NCBI GenBank assembly: GCA_030731635.1
Contig: JANQTR010000172.1
Span: 1 to 13,470 of the forward strand
DNA from: Erythrobacter sp.
Lineage (GTDB): Bacteria; Pseudomonadota; Alphaproteobacteria; Sphingomonadales; Sphingomonadaceae
Direction: 5' to 3'
Length of the DNA stretch: 13,470 nucleotides
Shown: piece by piece, positions 7,120 to 13,470 of the stretch
Position numbering within the stretch: position 1 is the stretch's first letter
Layout: the number at the start of each line of letters is the position of its first letter
Notes under the pieces: generated by a model
Databases searched by the model: none
What the model saw: the letters and a program-made list of their open reading frames with translations, nothing else
Told to the model about the DNA's origin: nothing
Program-made: the position numbers and the translations under genes

Positions 7120-8124
7120 TCACAGCTTCAGCAATTGCTTGCCGCGGTTCATCCCGCTGAACAATCGTTGCAAGGTGGTGGGCGCATTTTCGAACCCGTG
7201 CTGGATATCTTCCTGATATTTCAGGCTGCCGTCCTTGACGAAGCCTTCCAGCCGCTTGCGGATGCCGGGGAATTCGTTCGCCCAGTCGAGCACAATGAAG
7301 CCCGCCATCGTGCCGCGCCGGAACACCAGGTTGAAGTAATTCTCCGGCCCAGCAGGCAGGCTCCCGGTTTCGTACCGGCTGATCCCGCCGCAGATCACCA
7401 CCCGCGCATTGGTGGCAATGCAGGCAAGCATGTCATTCAGGATTGCGCCGCCGACATTGTCGTAAATCACGTCAACCCCGCGCGGGCAATGTTGCCTGAT
7501 TTGCTCCTTCACCCCGCCCGCCTTGTAATCGATTGCGGCGTCATAGCCCGCTTCGCGCACCAGCCAGTCGCACTTGTCCTGCCCGCCAGCGATGCCGACC
7601 ACACGGCACCCGGCGAGTTTGGCAAGCTGGCCGACGATGCTGCCCGTCGCGCCCGCCGCGCCCGACACCAGCACGGTATCGCCCGCCACAGGCCGACCAA
7701 CCTTGAACAGCCCGCAATAGGCGGTCAGCCCGGTGGTCCCCAGTACGGACAGCACGGCGGTGGGTGACAGGTCGGTTTCGACTCTGGTCAGCTCTTTGCC
7801 ATCGGTCAGCAGATATTCGGTCCAGCCGGTGGTGCCGAACACCATGTCGCCGACCGCAAACCTGCCACTGTTGCTCGCCACCACCTCGGCAATGCCGCTG
7901 CCGCGCATCACATCACCAATCGCCATCGGGGCGACGTAATCGGCGATGTTTTCCATCCAGCCTTTCTGCGCCGGATCAAAGCCGAGGTAATGCAGCTTCA
8001 GCAGCATCTCGCCGGGGGCAGGATCGGCAAGTTCGGTGGTGGTGAGTTTGAAATCATTGTCGATTTCAATCCCGCGGCCGCGCGGATGTCCGTTCAAGAG
8101 CCATTGGCGGGTGGTGGTGGGCAT
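7120..8124 (-). CDS. NADP-dependent medium-chain (MDR) oxidoreductase, copy 1
   Basis: A 334-residue zinc-free MDR of the prostaglandin/leukotriene reductase-like (CurA/YncB) group, which reduces C=C bonds conjugated to carbonyls using NADPH. Seen are the N-terminal RQWLLNGHPRG segment, the Rossmann motif SGAAGATGSIVGQLAK (154-169), GIAGGQDKC (177-185) where NADPH phosphate is bound in the family, and YDNVGG. No structural or catalytic zinc cysteines are visible. The start at 8124 is the ATG preceded by AAGGAGAG with good spacing; a TTG immediately upstream only adds one residue. A paralogue with the same layout lies at 10489. Likely role: saturation of an alpha,beta-unsaturated ketone intermediate. 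It is convergent with mobA and divergent from the molybdoenzyme gene. Confidence 0.92.
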   Translation of the reverse strand: MPTTTRQWLLNGHPRGRGIEIDNDFKLTTTELADPAPGEMLLKLHYLGFDPAQKGWMENIADYVAPMAIGDVMRGSGIAEVVASNSGRFAVGDMVFGTTGWTEYLLTDGKELTRVETDLSPTAVLSVLGTTGLTAYCGLFKVGRPVAGDTVLVSGAAGATGSIVGQLAKLAGCRVVGIAGGQDKCDWLVREAGYDAAIDYKAGGVKEQIRQHCPRGVDVIYDNVGGAILNDMLACIATNARVVICGGISRYETGSLPAGPENYFNLVFRRGTMAGFIVLDWANEFPGIRKRLEGFVKDGSLKYQEDIQHGFENAPTTLQRLFSGMNRGKQLLKL

Positions 8125-8242
8125 CAAAACTCTCCTTGTTTCACTTGCCCTATTGCGAGCGCGGCGCCCGCGCCTCCACGGACAAAAGTGTCAGTCGAGT
8201 GGTTCGCCCCCTGTGGTAGTCTCTCACCAAAGGGAGAGCACC
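8125..8242. promoter_or_regulatory. Divergent promoter region with CAAAAGTGTC motif
   Basis: 118 nt between the MDR gene (-) and the molybdoenzyme gene (+). CAAAAGTGTC at 8183-8192 matches the motif at 5778-5787. Here it forms the imperfect dyad GACA-N4-TGTC (8181-8192). GTGGTAG at 8213-8219 lies 23 nt before the rightward ATG, and the same heptamer precedes the SDR gene starting at 5721. CAATAG on the minus strand (8155-8150) lies 25 nt before the leftward ATG. Strong ribosome binding sites flank both sides. Confidence 0.4.
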
Positions 8243-10393
8243 ATGGGTATCGAGACTCACAAGACCTTCTGCCGTTTCTGCCACGCCAACTGCGCGATGG
8301 AAGTCGATGTTGAGGACGGCCCGAACGGCAAGCGCGTGGTCGAAGTGCGCGGCGACCCGCAAGATCCGGCTTACAACGGCTACACCTGCGTCAAAGGGCG
8401 CGAACTGCCGGATTCGCACAATTCCGAAAACCGCCTGCATCACAGTCTGGTGCGCAATGACGCGGGCGAATTTGTCTCAACCCCGATGGATCAGACACTG
8501 GCCCATGTCGCAGCAGAACTGCGCCGCATCATCGACACCCACGGCCCCCATTCGGTGGCGGTATTCATGGGTTCCGGCGGGTTTCAGAACAGCGCCGCGA
8601 TGGCTGCCTCGCTGAGCTTCGCGCAAGCCGTGGGCAGCCGCAATTTCTACACCTCGGTCACGCTCGATCAGCCCGCCAAGGTCTTCACCACCCAGCGTTA
8701 CGGCAAGTGGATGGCGGGGCCGAACACCTTTTCCGAAAGCGACGTGGCGCTGTTCATCGGCAATAATCCGATCGTGTCGCACTATGCGCCCGTCGGGGGC
8801 GTCCCACCGTTCAGCCCGTCGCGCCGCATCCGTGACAAAAAGGCCGAGGGGCTGAAGCTGATTGTTGCCGACCCGCGTGAAAGCGATGTCGCGCGGCTGG
8901 CCGATATCTATCTGCCAGTAAAGCCCGGTGAGGATCCGGCGATGCTGGCAGGGATGCTCAACGTGATCATTGCCGAAGGGTTGTACGACCGTAATTTCGT
9001 CGCCGCCCATGTCGATGGTTTCGATGAACTGGCTGAAGCGGTGAAGGCTTTCCCGCCCGAGGTTGCAGCGGAACGTGCGGGGCTGGACACAGATCAGCTC
9101 ATCGCCGCTGCAAGGATGTTTGCAGGCGGTTCGAAAGGCTGCGCCACCACCGGCACCGGACCGGAAATGGCGGGCAATGGCACGCTGACCGAATATCTGG
9201 TCACCTGCCTCAACACCATTTGCGCGCGCTTCAAGCAGGAGGGTGAAAAGGCCGCGATCCCCGGCGTGTTCAGCCCGTATCAGGACGCTCGCCGCGCGCA
9301 GGTCGCCCCGCCGGTACCGATGTTCGGCGCCGAAGGGATGCCCAAATCGCGCTTCCGGGGCTTGGGCCATCTGGGCTGGGAAATGCCCTGCAACGTGCTG
9401 GCCGACGAAATCCTCACCCCCGGCGATGGCCAGGTGCGCGCGCTGATTTCGGTTGGCGGCAATCCGGTGGTCGGCTTCCCCGATCAGGCCAAGATGGTCC
9501 GCGCTTTGGATGATCTGGAACTGTTCGTACAGATCGACCCGTGGATGAGCGCCAGTGCCAAACGCGCCGATGTGGTGCTCGCGCCGTCGCAATGTCTTGA
9601 GCGGGAGGACATCACCAACCTTTCCGAATGGTGGCATGAAGAGCCTTACGCCCGCTATGTCGAGCCGGTGGTGGCCGCGCCAGGGGACGTGATCGACGAA
9701 TACGAGATGTTCTGGACGCTCGCCCACCACCTCGGCATCACGATGGTGCTGAACGGCGGGCCGCTGCCGATGGATCGCAAGCCGACCAAGCAGGAATTCC
9801 TCGATCTGATGGTCACCGGCAGCCTGAAGAAGCCATCGGATGTGCGGGCCGATTGCCAGGCCAATGGCGGCGCGGCGATGATCTATCCAGAGGTTCACCC
9901 CAAGGTCGAACCGCTAGACGAAGGCGAATTCCACCGGTTCGATCTGGCGGTCGGCGCGATGCCTTCCGAAATCCTCAAATACGCCAGCAACCCGGCTACG
10001 CGCGAAGGGTTTGATTTCCGCCTGATCAGCCGCCGGTCGAAAACGCGGTTCAATTCGATCGGCCACCCGCTGAAGAAACTGCAGGAAAAGACCACCACCA
10101 ACCCGGCCTATATCCACCCCGATGATATCGCCGCGCTGGGGTTGGAGGAAGGCGGGCTGGTCGCGATCACCAGCCCCCACGCCACCATCCACGGGGTCGT
10201 CAAGGCAAGCGACAAGGTGCGCCGCGGCCTCGTGTCGATGGCCCATGCTTACGGCGATGCCGATGCGACCAAGGCAGATGTGCGCGAACGCGGATCATCG
10301 ACCAATCGGCTGGTGAGCGAGGTGGTCGACTATGATCCGATCACCGGGCAATCTCTGCAAAGCGCGATTCCGGTCAAGCTGGAACCGGCCTAA
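8243..10393 (+). CDS. Molybdopterin (bis-MGD) oxidoreductase, DMSO reductase superfamily
   Basis: A 716-residue enzyme. The N-terminal [4Fe-4S] motif is Cys10-x2-Cys13-x3-Cys17-x31-Cys49, followed by VKG, the Lys used for electron transfer in formate dehydrogenases. Next come the MGD-binding core (ALFIGNNPIVSHYAPVGG; LIVADPRESDVARLADIYLPVKPG) and a C-terminal Molydop_binding domain (from about FDFRLISRRSKTRFNS; NPAYIHPDD). The region where family members place the metal ligand reads TSVTLDQPAK and holds no Cys or Sec; Asp142 is the candidate ligand. No Tat signal precedes the cluster, so it should be cytoplasmic, and no Fe-S or membrane partner subunit is adjacent. The start at 8243 is set by GGGAGAG 6-7 nt upstream; the longer frame to 8036 would overlap the divergent MDR gene. 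The reaction is unknown: formate dehydrogenase-like by general similarity, or a pathway-specific hydroxylase or dehydrogenase. Confidence 0.92.
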   Translation: MGIETHKTFCRFCHANCAMEVDVEDGPNGKRVVEVRGDPQDPAYNGYTCVKGRELPDSHNSENRLHHSLVRNDAGEFVSTPMDQTLAHVAAELRRIIDTHGPHSVAVFMGSGGFQNSAAMAASLSFAQAVGSRNFYTSVTLDQPAKVFTTQRYGKWMAGPNTFSESDVALFIGNNPIVSHYAPVGGVPPFSPSRRIRDKKAEGLKLIVADPRESDVARLADIYLPVKPGEDPAMLAGMLNVIIAEGLYDRNFVAAHVDGFDELAEAVKAFPPEVAAERAGLDTDQLIAAARMFAGGSKGCATTGTGPEMAGNGTLTEYLVTCLNTICARFKQEGEKAAIPGVFSPYQDARRAQVAPPVPMFGAEGMPKSRFRGLGHLGWEMPCNVLADEILTPGDGQVRALISVGGNPVVGFPDQAKMVRALDDLELFVQIDPWMSASAKRADVVLAPSQCLEREDITNLSEWWHEEPYARYVEPVVAAPGDVIDEYEMFWTLAHHLGITMVLNGGPLPMDRKPTKQEFLDLMVTGSLKKPSDVRADCQANGGAAMIYPEVHPKVEPLDEGEFHRFDLAVGAMPSEILKYASNPATREGFDFRLISRRSKTRFNSIGHPLKKLQEKTTTNPAYIHPDDIAALGLEEGGLVAITSPHATIHGVVKASDKVRRGLVSMAHAYGDADATKADVRERGSSTNRLVSEVVDYDPITGQSLQSAIPVKLEPA

Positions 10394-10409
10394 ATTCTTG
10401 TAACAACCT

Positions 10410-10469
10410 CGCTCGTCCTGAGCCTGTCGAAGGACGCGTGTGCATGCTTCGACAAGCTCAGCACGAGCG
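10410..10469. repeat. Intergenic inverted repeat (REP-like stem-loop)
   Basis: Two 23-nt arms, 10410-10432 and 10447-10469, pair at 21 of 23 positions around a 14-nt loop. The arms carry TGTCGAAG and CTTCGACA at the loop side and CGCTCGT and ACGAGCG at the base. I recall this type of sequence (CTTCGACAAGCTCAG...ACGAGCG) as a dispersed intergenic repeat in sphingomonads and related genomes. It separates the molybdoenzyme gene from the second MDR gene and could act as attenuator, transcript stabiliser or terminator. The mobility class is not shown. Confidence 0.8.
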
Positions 10470-10488
10470 GAGAGGGAGACCTTACCCA

Positions 10489-11499
10489 ATGCCCACCAAC
10501 CGCCGTTTCCTGCTGCAACGCCGCCCTGATGGCACGCCTGTCAAAGACGACTTCGAACTCATTACCGAACCCACCCCCGCGCTGGAAGACGGGCAATTCC
10601 TGATCCGCAATCACTACGCCTCGCTTGATCCGGCGATGCGCGGGTGGATGGATGCGGAAGGCAATTACATGCCGCCGATCCCGCTCGGCGATCCGGTTCG
10701 GGCCAGCACCATCGGCGTGGTCGAGGAAAGCCGTGCCGATGGCTTCGCGCCGGGGCAATGGGTGATGGGTTTAAACGCGCTGGAGGATTATTCGGTCAGC
10801 GCCGTCGGCGGCTTCACCCAGCCGATTGACGCGTCATTGGTGCCAAGCGTCACCAACTACCTGTCGATCTTTGGCGCGGTGGGGATGACCGCCTATTTCG
10901 GCTTCCTCGAAGTGTGCGAACCCAAACCGGGCGATACCGTGCTAATCAGTGGTGCGGCGGGCGCGGTGGGCAGCCTTGTCGGCCAGCTTGCCAAAATCCA
11001 CGGCTGCCGCGCGGTCGGCATCGCGGGCGGCCCCGCCAAATGCGCGCGTCTGATCGAAAAATACGGGTTCGATGCCGCCATCGACTATCGCGGCAAGGAT
11101 GAGGCTGCATTGACCACAGCGATTGCCGAAGCCTGCCCGGACGGTGTTGATGTGATCTTTGAAAATGTCGGCGGGGTCATCCTTGATGCCGGTCTGATGA
11201 ACTTGAACCTGCATTCGCGCGTCGGCCTGTGCGGGCTGATCAGCGAATACAACACCGCCCCGCGAGGTATCCGCAATCTGTGGCAATTGATCGTCAAGCG
11301 CGCGCACATCCGCGGGTTGCTGGTGGCCGATTATGTCCCTCGGTTTGCCGAAGGCGCAGCGCAAATGGGCGTGTGGGCAGCGCAAGGCCAACTCACCATC
11401 GATGAGCATATCGATGAAGGGCTGGAACACGCCTTCGACAGCTTCATGCGGCTGTTTGCGGGTACCAATGACGGCAAAATGATCCTCAAGATCGCCTGA
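10489..11499 (+). CDS. NADP-dependent medium-chain (MDR) oxidoreductase, copy 2
   Basis: A 336-residue zinc-free MDR, paralogous to the gene at 7120-8124 and built the same way. It has RRFLLQRRPDG at the N-terminus, the SLDPAMRGWM motif near residue 45-54, Rossmann motif SGAAGAVGSLVGQLAK (154-169), GIAGGPAKC (177-185), and FENVGG. It is a probable NADPH-dependent enone (C=C) reductase. Motif positions are identical to those of copy 1, but the rest differs clearly, so this is an old duplication or two family members recruited separately. The start at 10489 follows a GGAGAGGGAGA purine tract about 10 nt away, directly behind the inverted repeat; the frame upstream to 10438 only translates that repeat. 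Its stop is 4 nt before the ThuA-like gene, so these form an operon. Confidence 0.92.
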   Translation: MPTNRRFLLQRRPDGTPVKDDFELITEPTPALEDGQFLIRNHYASLDPAMRGWMDAEGNYMPPIPLGDPVRASTIGVVEESRADGFAPGQWVMGLNALEDYSVSAVGGFTQPIDASLVPSVTNYLSIFGAVGMTAYFGFLEVCEPKPGDTVLISGAAGAVGSLVGQLAKIHGCRAVGIAGGPAKCARLIEKYGFDAAIDYRGKDEAALTTAIAEACPDGVDVIFENVGGVILDAGLMNLNLHSRVGLCGLISEYNTAPRGIRNLWQLIVKRAHIRGLLVADYVPRFAEGAAQMGVWAAQGQLTIDEHIDEGLEHAFDSFMRLFAGTNDGKMILKIA

Positions 11500-11503
11500 T
11501 CAG

Positions 11504-12283
11504 ATGGCGCGCTCGCTGCTCGTGCTGTCTGGCGGCCACCCATACGAGGAAGGCCCGTTTGAAGCGCTGATCAACGATCTGGGGGATTGGAAGGTCACCC
11601 ACCTGATCCATCCTGAAGGCGGCGAGGCTGACGCGGCGGATGCTATCCTCGCTGCTGATGCGGTGCTGTTCTACGACATGGCGGGATACACTTTTGCCGA
11701 TGGCACTGTGACGATGCGCGCGCCGTCGGAGGGGTTCCGCATGGCCATCACCGCGCGGTTCGCTGCGGGCAAGGGCGCAGTGGCGCTGCACCATGCACTG
11801 GCCGGGTGGGCTGAGTGGCCCGAATGGCACCACTGGCTGGGTGGCGGATTCCTCTATCAGGCGGGGGAATGGCAAGGGGCCGCCATGCCCGATTCCGGCT
11901 ATCGTCACGATGTTGCCTACGCGGCGCGGATCATCGCCGATCATCCGGTGACGCGGGGGCTGCCGGAACGCTTCCCGGTCACTGACGAGCTTTACCTCTG
12001 CCCCATCGATGAACGCGCCATCATCCCGCTCGCCCGGGCTGAGGGGTTCGCTTTCACGTCTGACAATTTCTACTCCGCCGCCAATGCCGTGGCAGGGGCA
12101 ATGTTCAGCCGCGAAGGCTGGGATCACCCACCGGGCAGCGACCTGATCGCATGGGAAAGCCGCACCTGCCCCGCCCCACTGGTCTATCTGCAATGCGGCG
12201 ATGGGCCAGACACTTACGCCAACCCCCACGTGCGCCAAATGATCAGCAACGCGCTCGCCTATACCTCAGGAGAACCCACATGA
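11504..12283 (+). CDS. ThuA-like domain protein
   Basis: A 259-residue protein of the ThuA-like family (trehalose utilisation/glutamine-amidotransferase-like fold). Seen are the opening strand RSLLVLSGGHPYEEGPF, the DAVLFYDMAGY strand, the diagnostic ALHHALAGWAEWPEWHHWLGG segment, and the histidine/acid-rich second half ending with NPHVRQMISNALAY. The biochemical function of such proteins is poorly defined; some relatives sit with sugar or aromatic catabolism genes, and a metal-dependent hydrolase or isomerase role is only a guess. The start is 4 nt after the MDR stop with no strong ribosome binding site, suggesting coupling. The stop overlaps the next ATG (ATGA), so MDR copy 2, this gene and the epoxide hydrolase-like gene form one unit. 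Confidence 0.85.
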   Translation: MARSLLVLSGGHPYEEGPFEALINDLGDWKVTHLIHPEGGEADAADAILAADAVLFYDMAGYTFADGTVTMRAPSEGFRMAITARFAAGKGAVALHHALAGWAEWPEWHHWLGGGFLYQAGEWQGAAMPDSGYRHDVAYAARIIADHPVTRGLPERFPVTDELYLCPIDERAIIPLARAEGFAFTSDNFYSAANAVAGAMFSREGWDHPPGSDLIAWESRTCPAPLVYLQCGDGPDTYANPHVRQMISNALAYTSGEPT

Positions 12284-12657
12284 CCCCGCAAGCGACCGTC
12301 GAAGCCTTTATCGGCCATTGGAACAGCGGCGATCTGGAGGCGATGTATGCGATGTGTGCGGATGACGTCGTCTGGCATAATATCCCGATGGACCCGGTCG
12401 CGGGCAAGGCAGCGTTTCGCGGCGCGGTTGATGGGTTCATGGGCAATGTCGCGGGCTGCGACTGGCAGATCCACGCCATTGCGGCCAACGCCAACACCGT
12501 GCTGACCGAACGCACCGACGCCTTTTCCTTCACAGACGGACGCAGCGCCGCCATCCGCGTGATGGGCACCTTTGAGCTCGGCGCAGATGGCCTGATCGCC
12601 GCCTGGCGCGACTATTTCGACATGGGCGAATTTCAGCGCGAGTTTCTTGGCGCATGA
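12280..12657 (+). CDS. Limonene-1,2-epoxide hydrolase-like protein
   Basis: A 125-residue protein with a one-domain NTF2 fold. Alignment by eye to Rhodococcus limonene-1,2-epoxide hydrolase shows its catalytic Asp101-Arg99-Asp132 set conserved here as Asp80, Arg78 (LTERTDAF) and Asp111 (WRDYFDMGEF). Asn34 matches Asn55 and Trp32 replaces Tyr53 (VVWHNIPM). The enzyme class opens epoxides to diols in one step without a covalent intermediate. A partner for the P450s, which could make the epoxide, is therefore likely. It starts within the ThuA-like stop (ATGA overlap) and has AGGAGA about 6 nt before the ATG. The protein is shorter than the 149-residue Rhodococcus enzyme at the N-terminus, which is not part of the active site. 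It could still be a general SnoaL_2 protein with another activity. Confidence 0.85.
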   Translation: MTPQATVEAFIGHWNSGDLEAMYAMCADDVVWHNIPMDPVAGKAAFRGAVDGFMGNVAGCDWQIHAIAANANTVLTERTDAFSFTDGRSAAIRVMGTFELGADGLIAAWRDYFDMGEFQREFLGA

Positions 12658-12754
12658 CGCCTGACGCGCAATCCTAACACAAACGTGCATCGCAACAGGG
12701 CGGCCGACATGGCTAGGCTGATCCCATCATTCCAAGGGTCTGGAGCCTACTGAT
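12658..12754 (+). promoter_or_regulatory. Leader region of the downstream P450 gene
   Basis: 97 nt without an ORF. GGAG at 12742-12745 is a plausible ribosome binding site for the ATG at 12755. No convincing -35/-10 pair, terminator stem or CAAAAGTGTC motif is seen, so whether the P450 has its own promoter or continues the operon from 10489 is open. Confidence 0.3.
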
Positions 12755-13470
12755 ATGAACAAGCCCGAAGGCAATGTCTTTGCGCCTGAAACGCTGATCG
12801 ATCCGTTCGACTATTACCGCGCCGTCCACGATGCCGGGGTCGCTATCGAACATCTCGAAGGGATGAACACCTGGGTCGTCTATAGTTACGATCTGTGCAG
12901 CGAGGCGACCACCAAGCCGGAGATTTTCTCCAACGACTTCACCGCACTGATGGGGCGCGAAGCGGATGAGGATATTCAGGCGATTCTGGCCGAAGGCTGG
13001 CCCGATCTGCCAACCTTGCTGACTGCTGATGCGCCCGTGCACACCCGCAACCGCAAGCTGGTGAACCTCGCCTTCTCGGCCCCGCGCGTCAACGCGATCG
13101 AGGCTGACATGCGGGAGAAATCGATCCAGCTGATCGAAGCCTTTGCCGACAAGGGAGAATGCGAATTCGTCGAGGAATTCGGCGTGCCGCTGCCCGTCGC
13201 CATGATCGCCGGGCAAATCGGGCTGGATGACAATCCCAAACAGGTGAAGCTGTGGTCGGATGCGGCAGTCGACCGTTTCAGCCAGATGGTTGACCATGAC
13301 CGCAAGCTGGAATGTGCGCGCAGCCTGGTCGAATTCCAGCACTATATGAAGGGCCTGATCGATGATCGCCGCGCCAATGGCGGCAATGATCTGCTGACCG
13401 ATCTGGTTGAAGCCCGGATCGAAGGCGAAACCCCGCTGACCGATCCCGAAATCATGTCGCTGATGCAGCA
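12755..13470 (+). CDS. Cytochrome P450, N-terminal part (3' end outside window)
   Basis: The open frame runs 238 codons to the window end. Soluble bacterial P450 by its layout: an N-terminal FAPETLIDPFDYYRAVHDAG segment, IFSND before the B region, and the C-helix heme-propionate motif ADAPVHTRNR with His96 and Arg100, followed by LAFSAPRVNAIEADMR. The heme Cys loop lies beyond the window. It is clearly related to the P450 cut at the left edge: both have a VPLP segment after a short acidic helix and share an E-x-QHY motif in the middle, so the two are paralogues. No membrane anchor is visible, as usual for bacterial forms. GGAG about 9 nt upstream supports the start. Substrate unknown; the epoxide hydrolase-like gene just upstream fits a P450 that makes epoxides. 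Confidence 0.93.
   Translation, partial: MNKPEGNVFAPETLIDPFDYYRAVHDAGVAIEHLEGMNTWVVYSYDLCSEATTKPEIFSNDFTALMGREADEDIQAILAEGWPDLPTLLTADAPVHTRNRKLVNLAFSAPRVNAIEADMREKSIQLIEAFADKGECEFVEEFGVPLPVAMIAGQIGLDDNPKQVKLWSDAAVDRFSQMVDHDRKLECARSLVEFQHYMKGLIDDRRANGGNDLLTDLVEARIEGETPLTDPEIMSLMQ

Noticed and set aside
8477..9898. Long minus-strand open frame (473 codons) opposite the molybdoenzyme
   Set aside because: It is an antisense shadow caused by high-GC third positions; the translation is His/Arg-rich without family motifs, and the plus strand encodes clear cofactor-binding motifs throughout.
10438..10488. Upstream GTG start for the second MDR gene
   Set aside because: The extra residues merely translate the inverted repeat, and the ATG at 10489 aligns with the start of the paralogue.

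Overview
The window looks like chromosomal DNA of a GC-rich alphaproteobacterium, most likely a sphingomonad (Novosphingobium, Erythrobacter, Sphingopyxis or a relative). This is inferred from codon use, from the enzyme repertoire (soluble P450s, a Rieske oxygenase, many SDR and MDR reductases, SnoaL-fold proteins), and from an intergenic inverted repeat of a type I recall from such genomes. No taxonomic marker gene is present. Fourteen protein genes, two of them cut by the window edges, fill almost all of the sequence. No gap exceeds about 125 bases, and I see no RNA gene, CRISPR array, insertion sequence, transporter or transcription factor.

Layout. Positions 1-2264 (+) hold the end of a cytochrome P450 followed 2 nt later by a Rieske non-heme iron oxygenase. 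Positions 2289-3908 (-) hold a flavoprotein resembling 3-ketosteroid-delta1-dehydrogenase. Positions 4012-4788 (+) and 4912-5721 (-) hold two convergent short-chain dehydrogenases, and between them lies a 28-bp perfect palindrome whose 16-bp core is identical to the ParB-binding parS consensus. Positions 5845-7116 (+) carry a SnoaL-like protein, an ABM-domain protein and MobA, the Mo-cofactor guanylyltransferase. Positions 7120-8124 (-) hold a medium-chain NADP-dependent reductase. Positions 8243-12657 (+) carry a 716-residue bis-MGD molybdoenzyme, a paralogous medium-chain reductase, a ThuA-like protein and a protein with the full catalytic set of limonene-1,2-epoxide hydrolase. A second P450 starts at 12755 and runs off the end.

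Taken together this reads as a catabolic island for a hydrophobic, probably alicyclic or polycyclic compound such as a terpenoid or steroid-like molecule. The P450s and Rieske enzyme would hydroxylate or epoxidise, the epoxide hydrolase-like and SnoaL-like proteins would open or dehydrate, and the SDR, MDR and KstD-like enzymes would carry out alcohol/ketone and C=C redox steps. MobA beside a bis-MGD enzyme suggests local cofactor provision. The substrate is not determined by the sequence. Electron donors for the P450 and Rieske enzymes (ferredoxin, ferredoxin reductase) are not in the window. The genes form many short, alternately oriented units; two of the divergent promoter regions share a 10-bp motif at nearly the same place, suggesting a common regulator encoded elsewhere.
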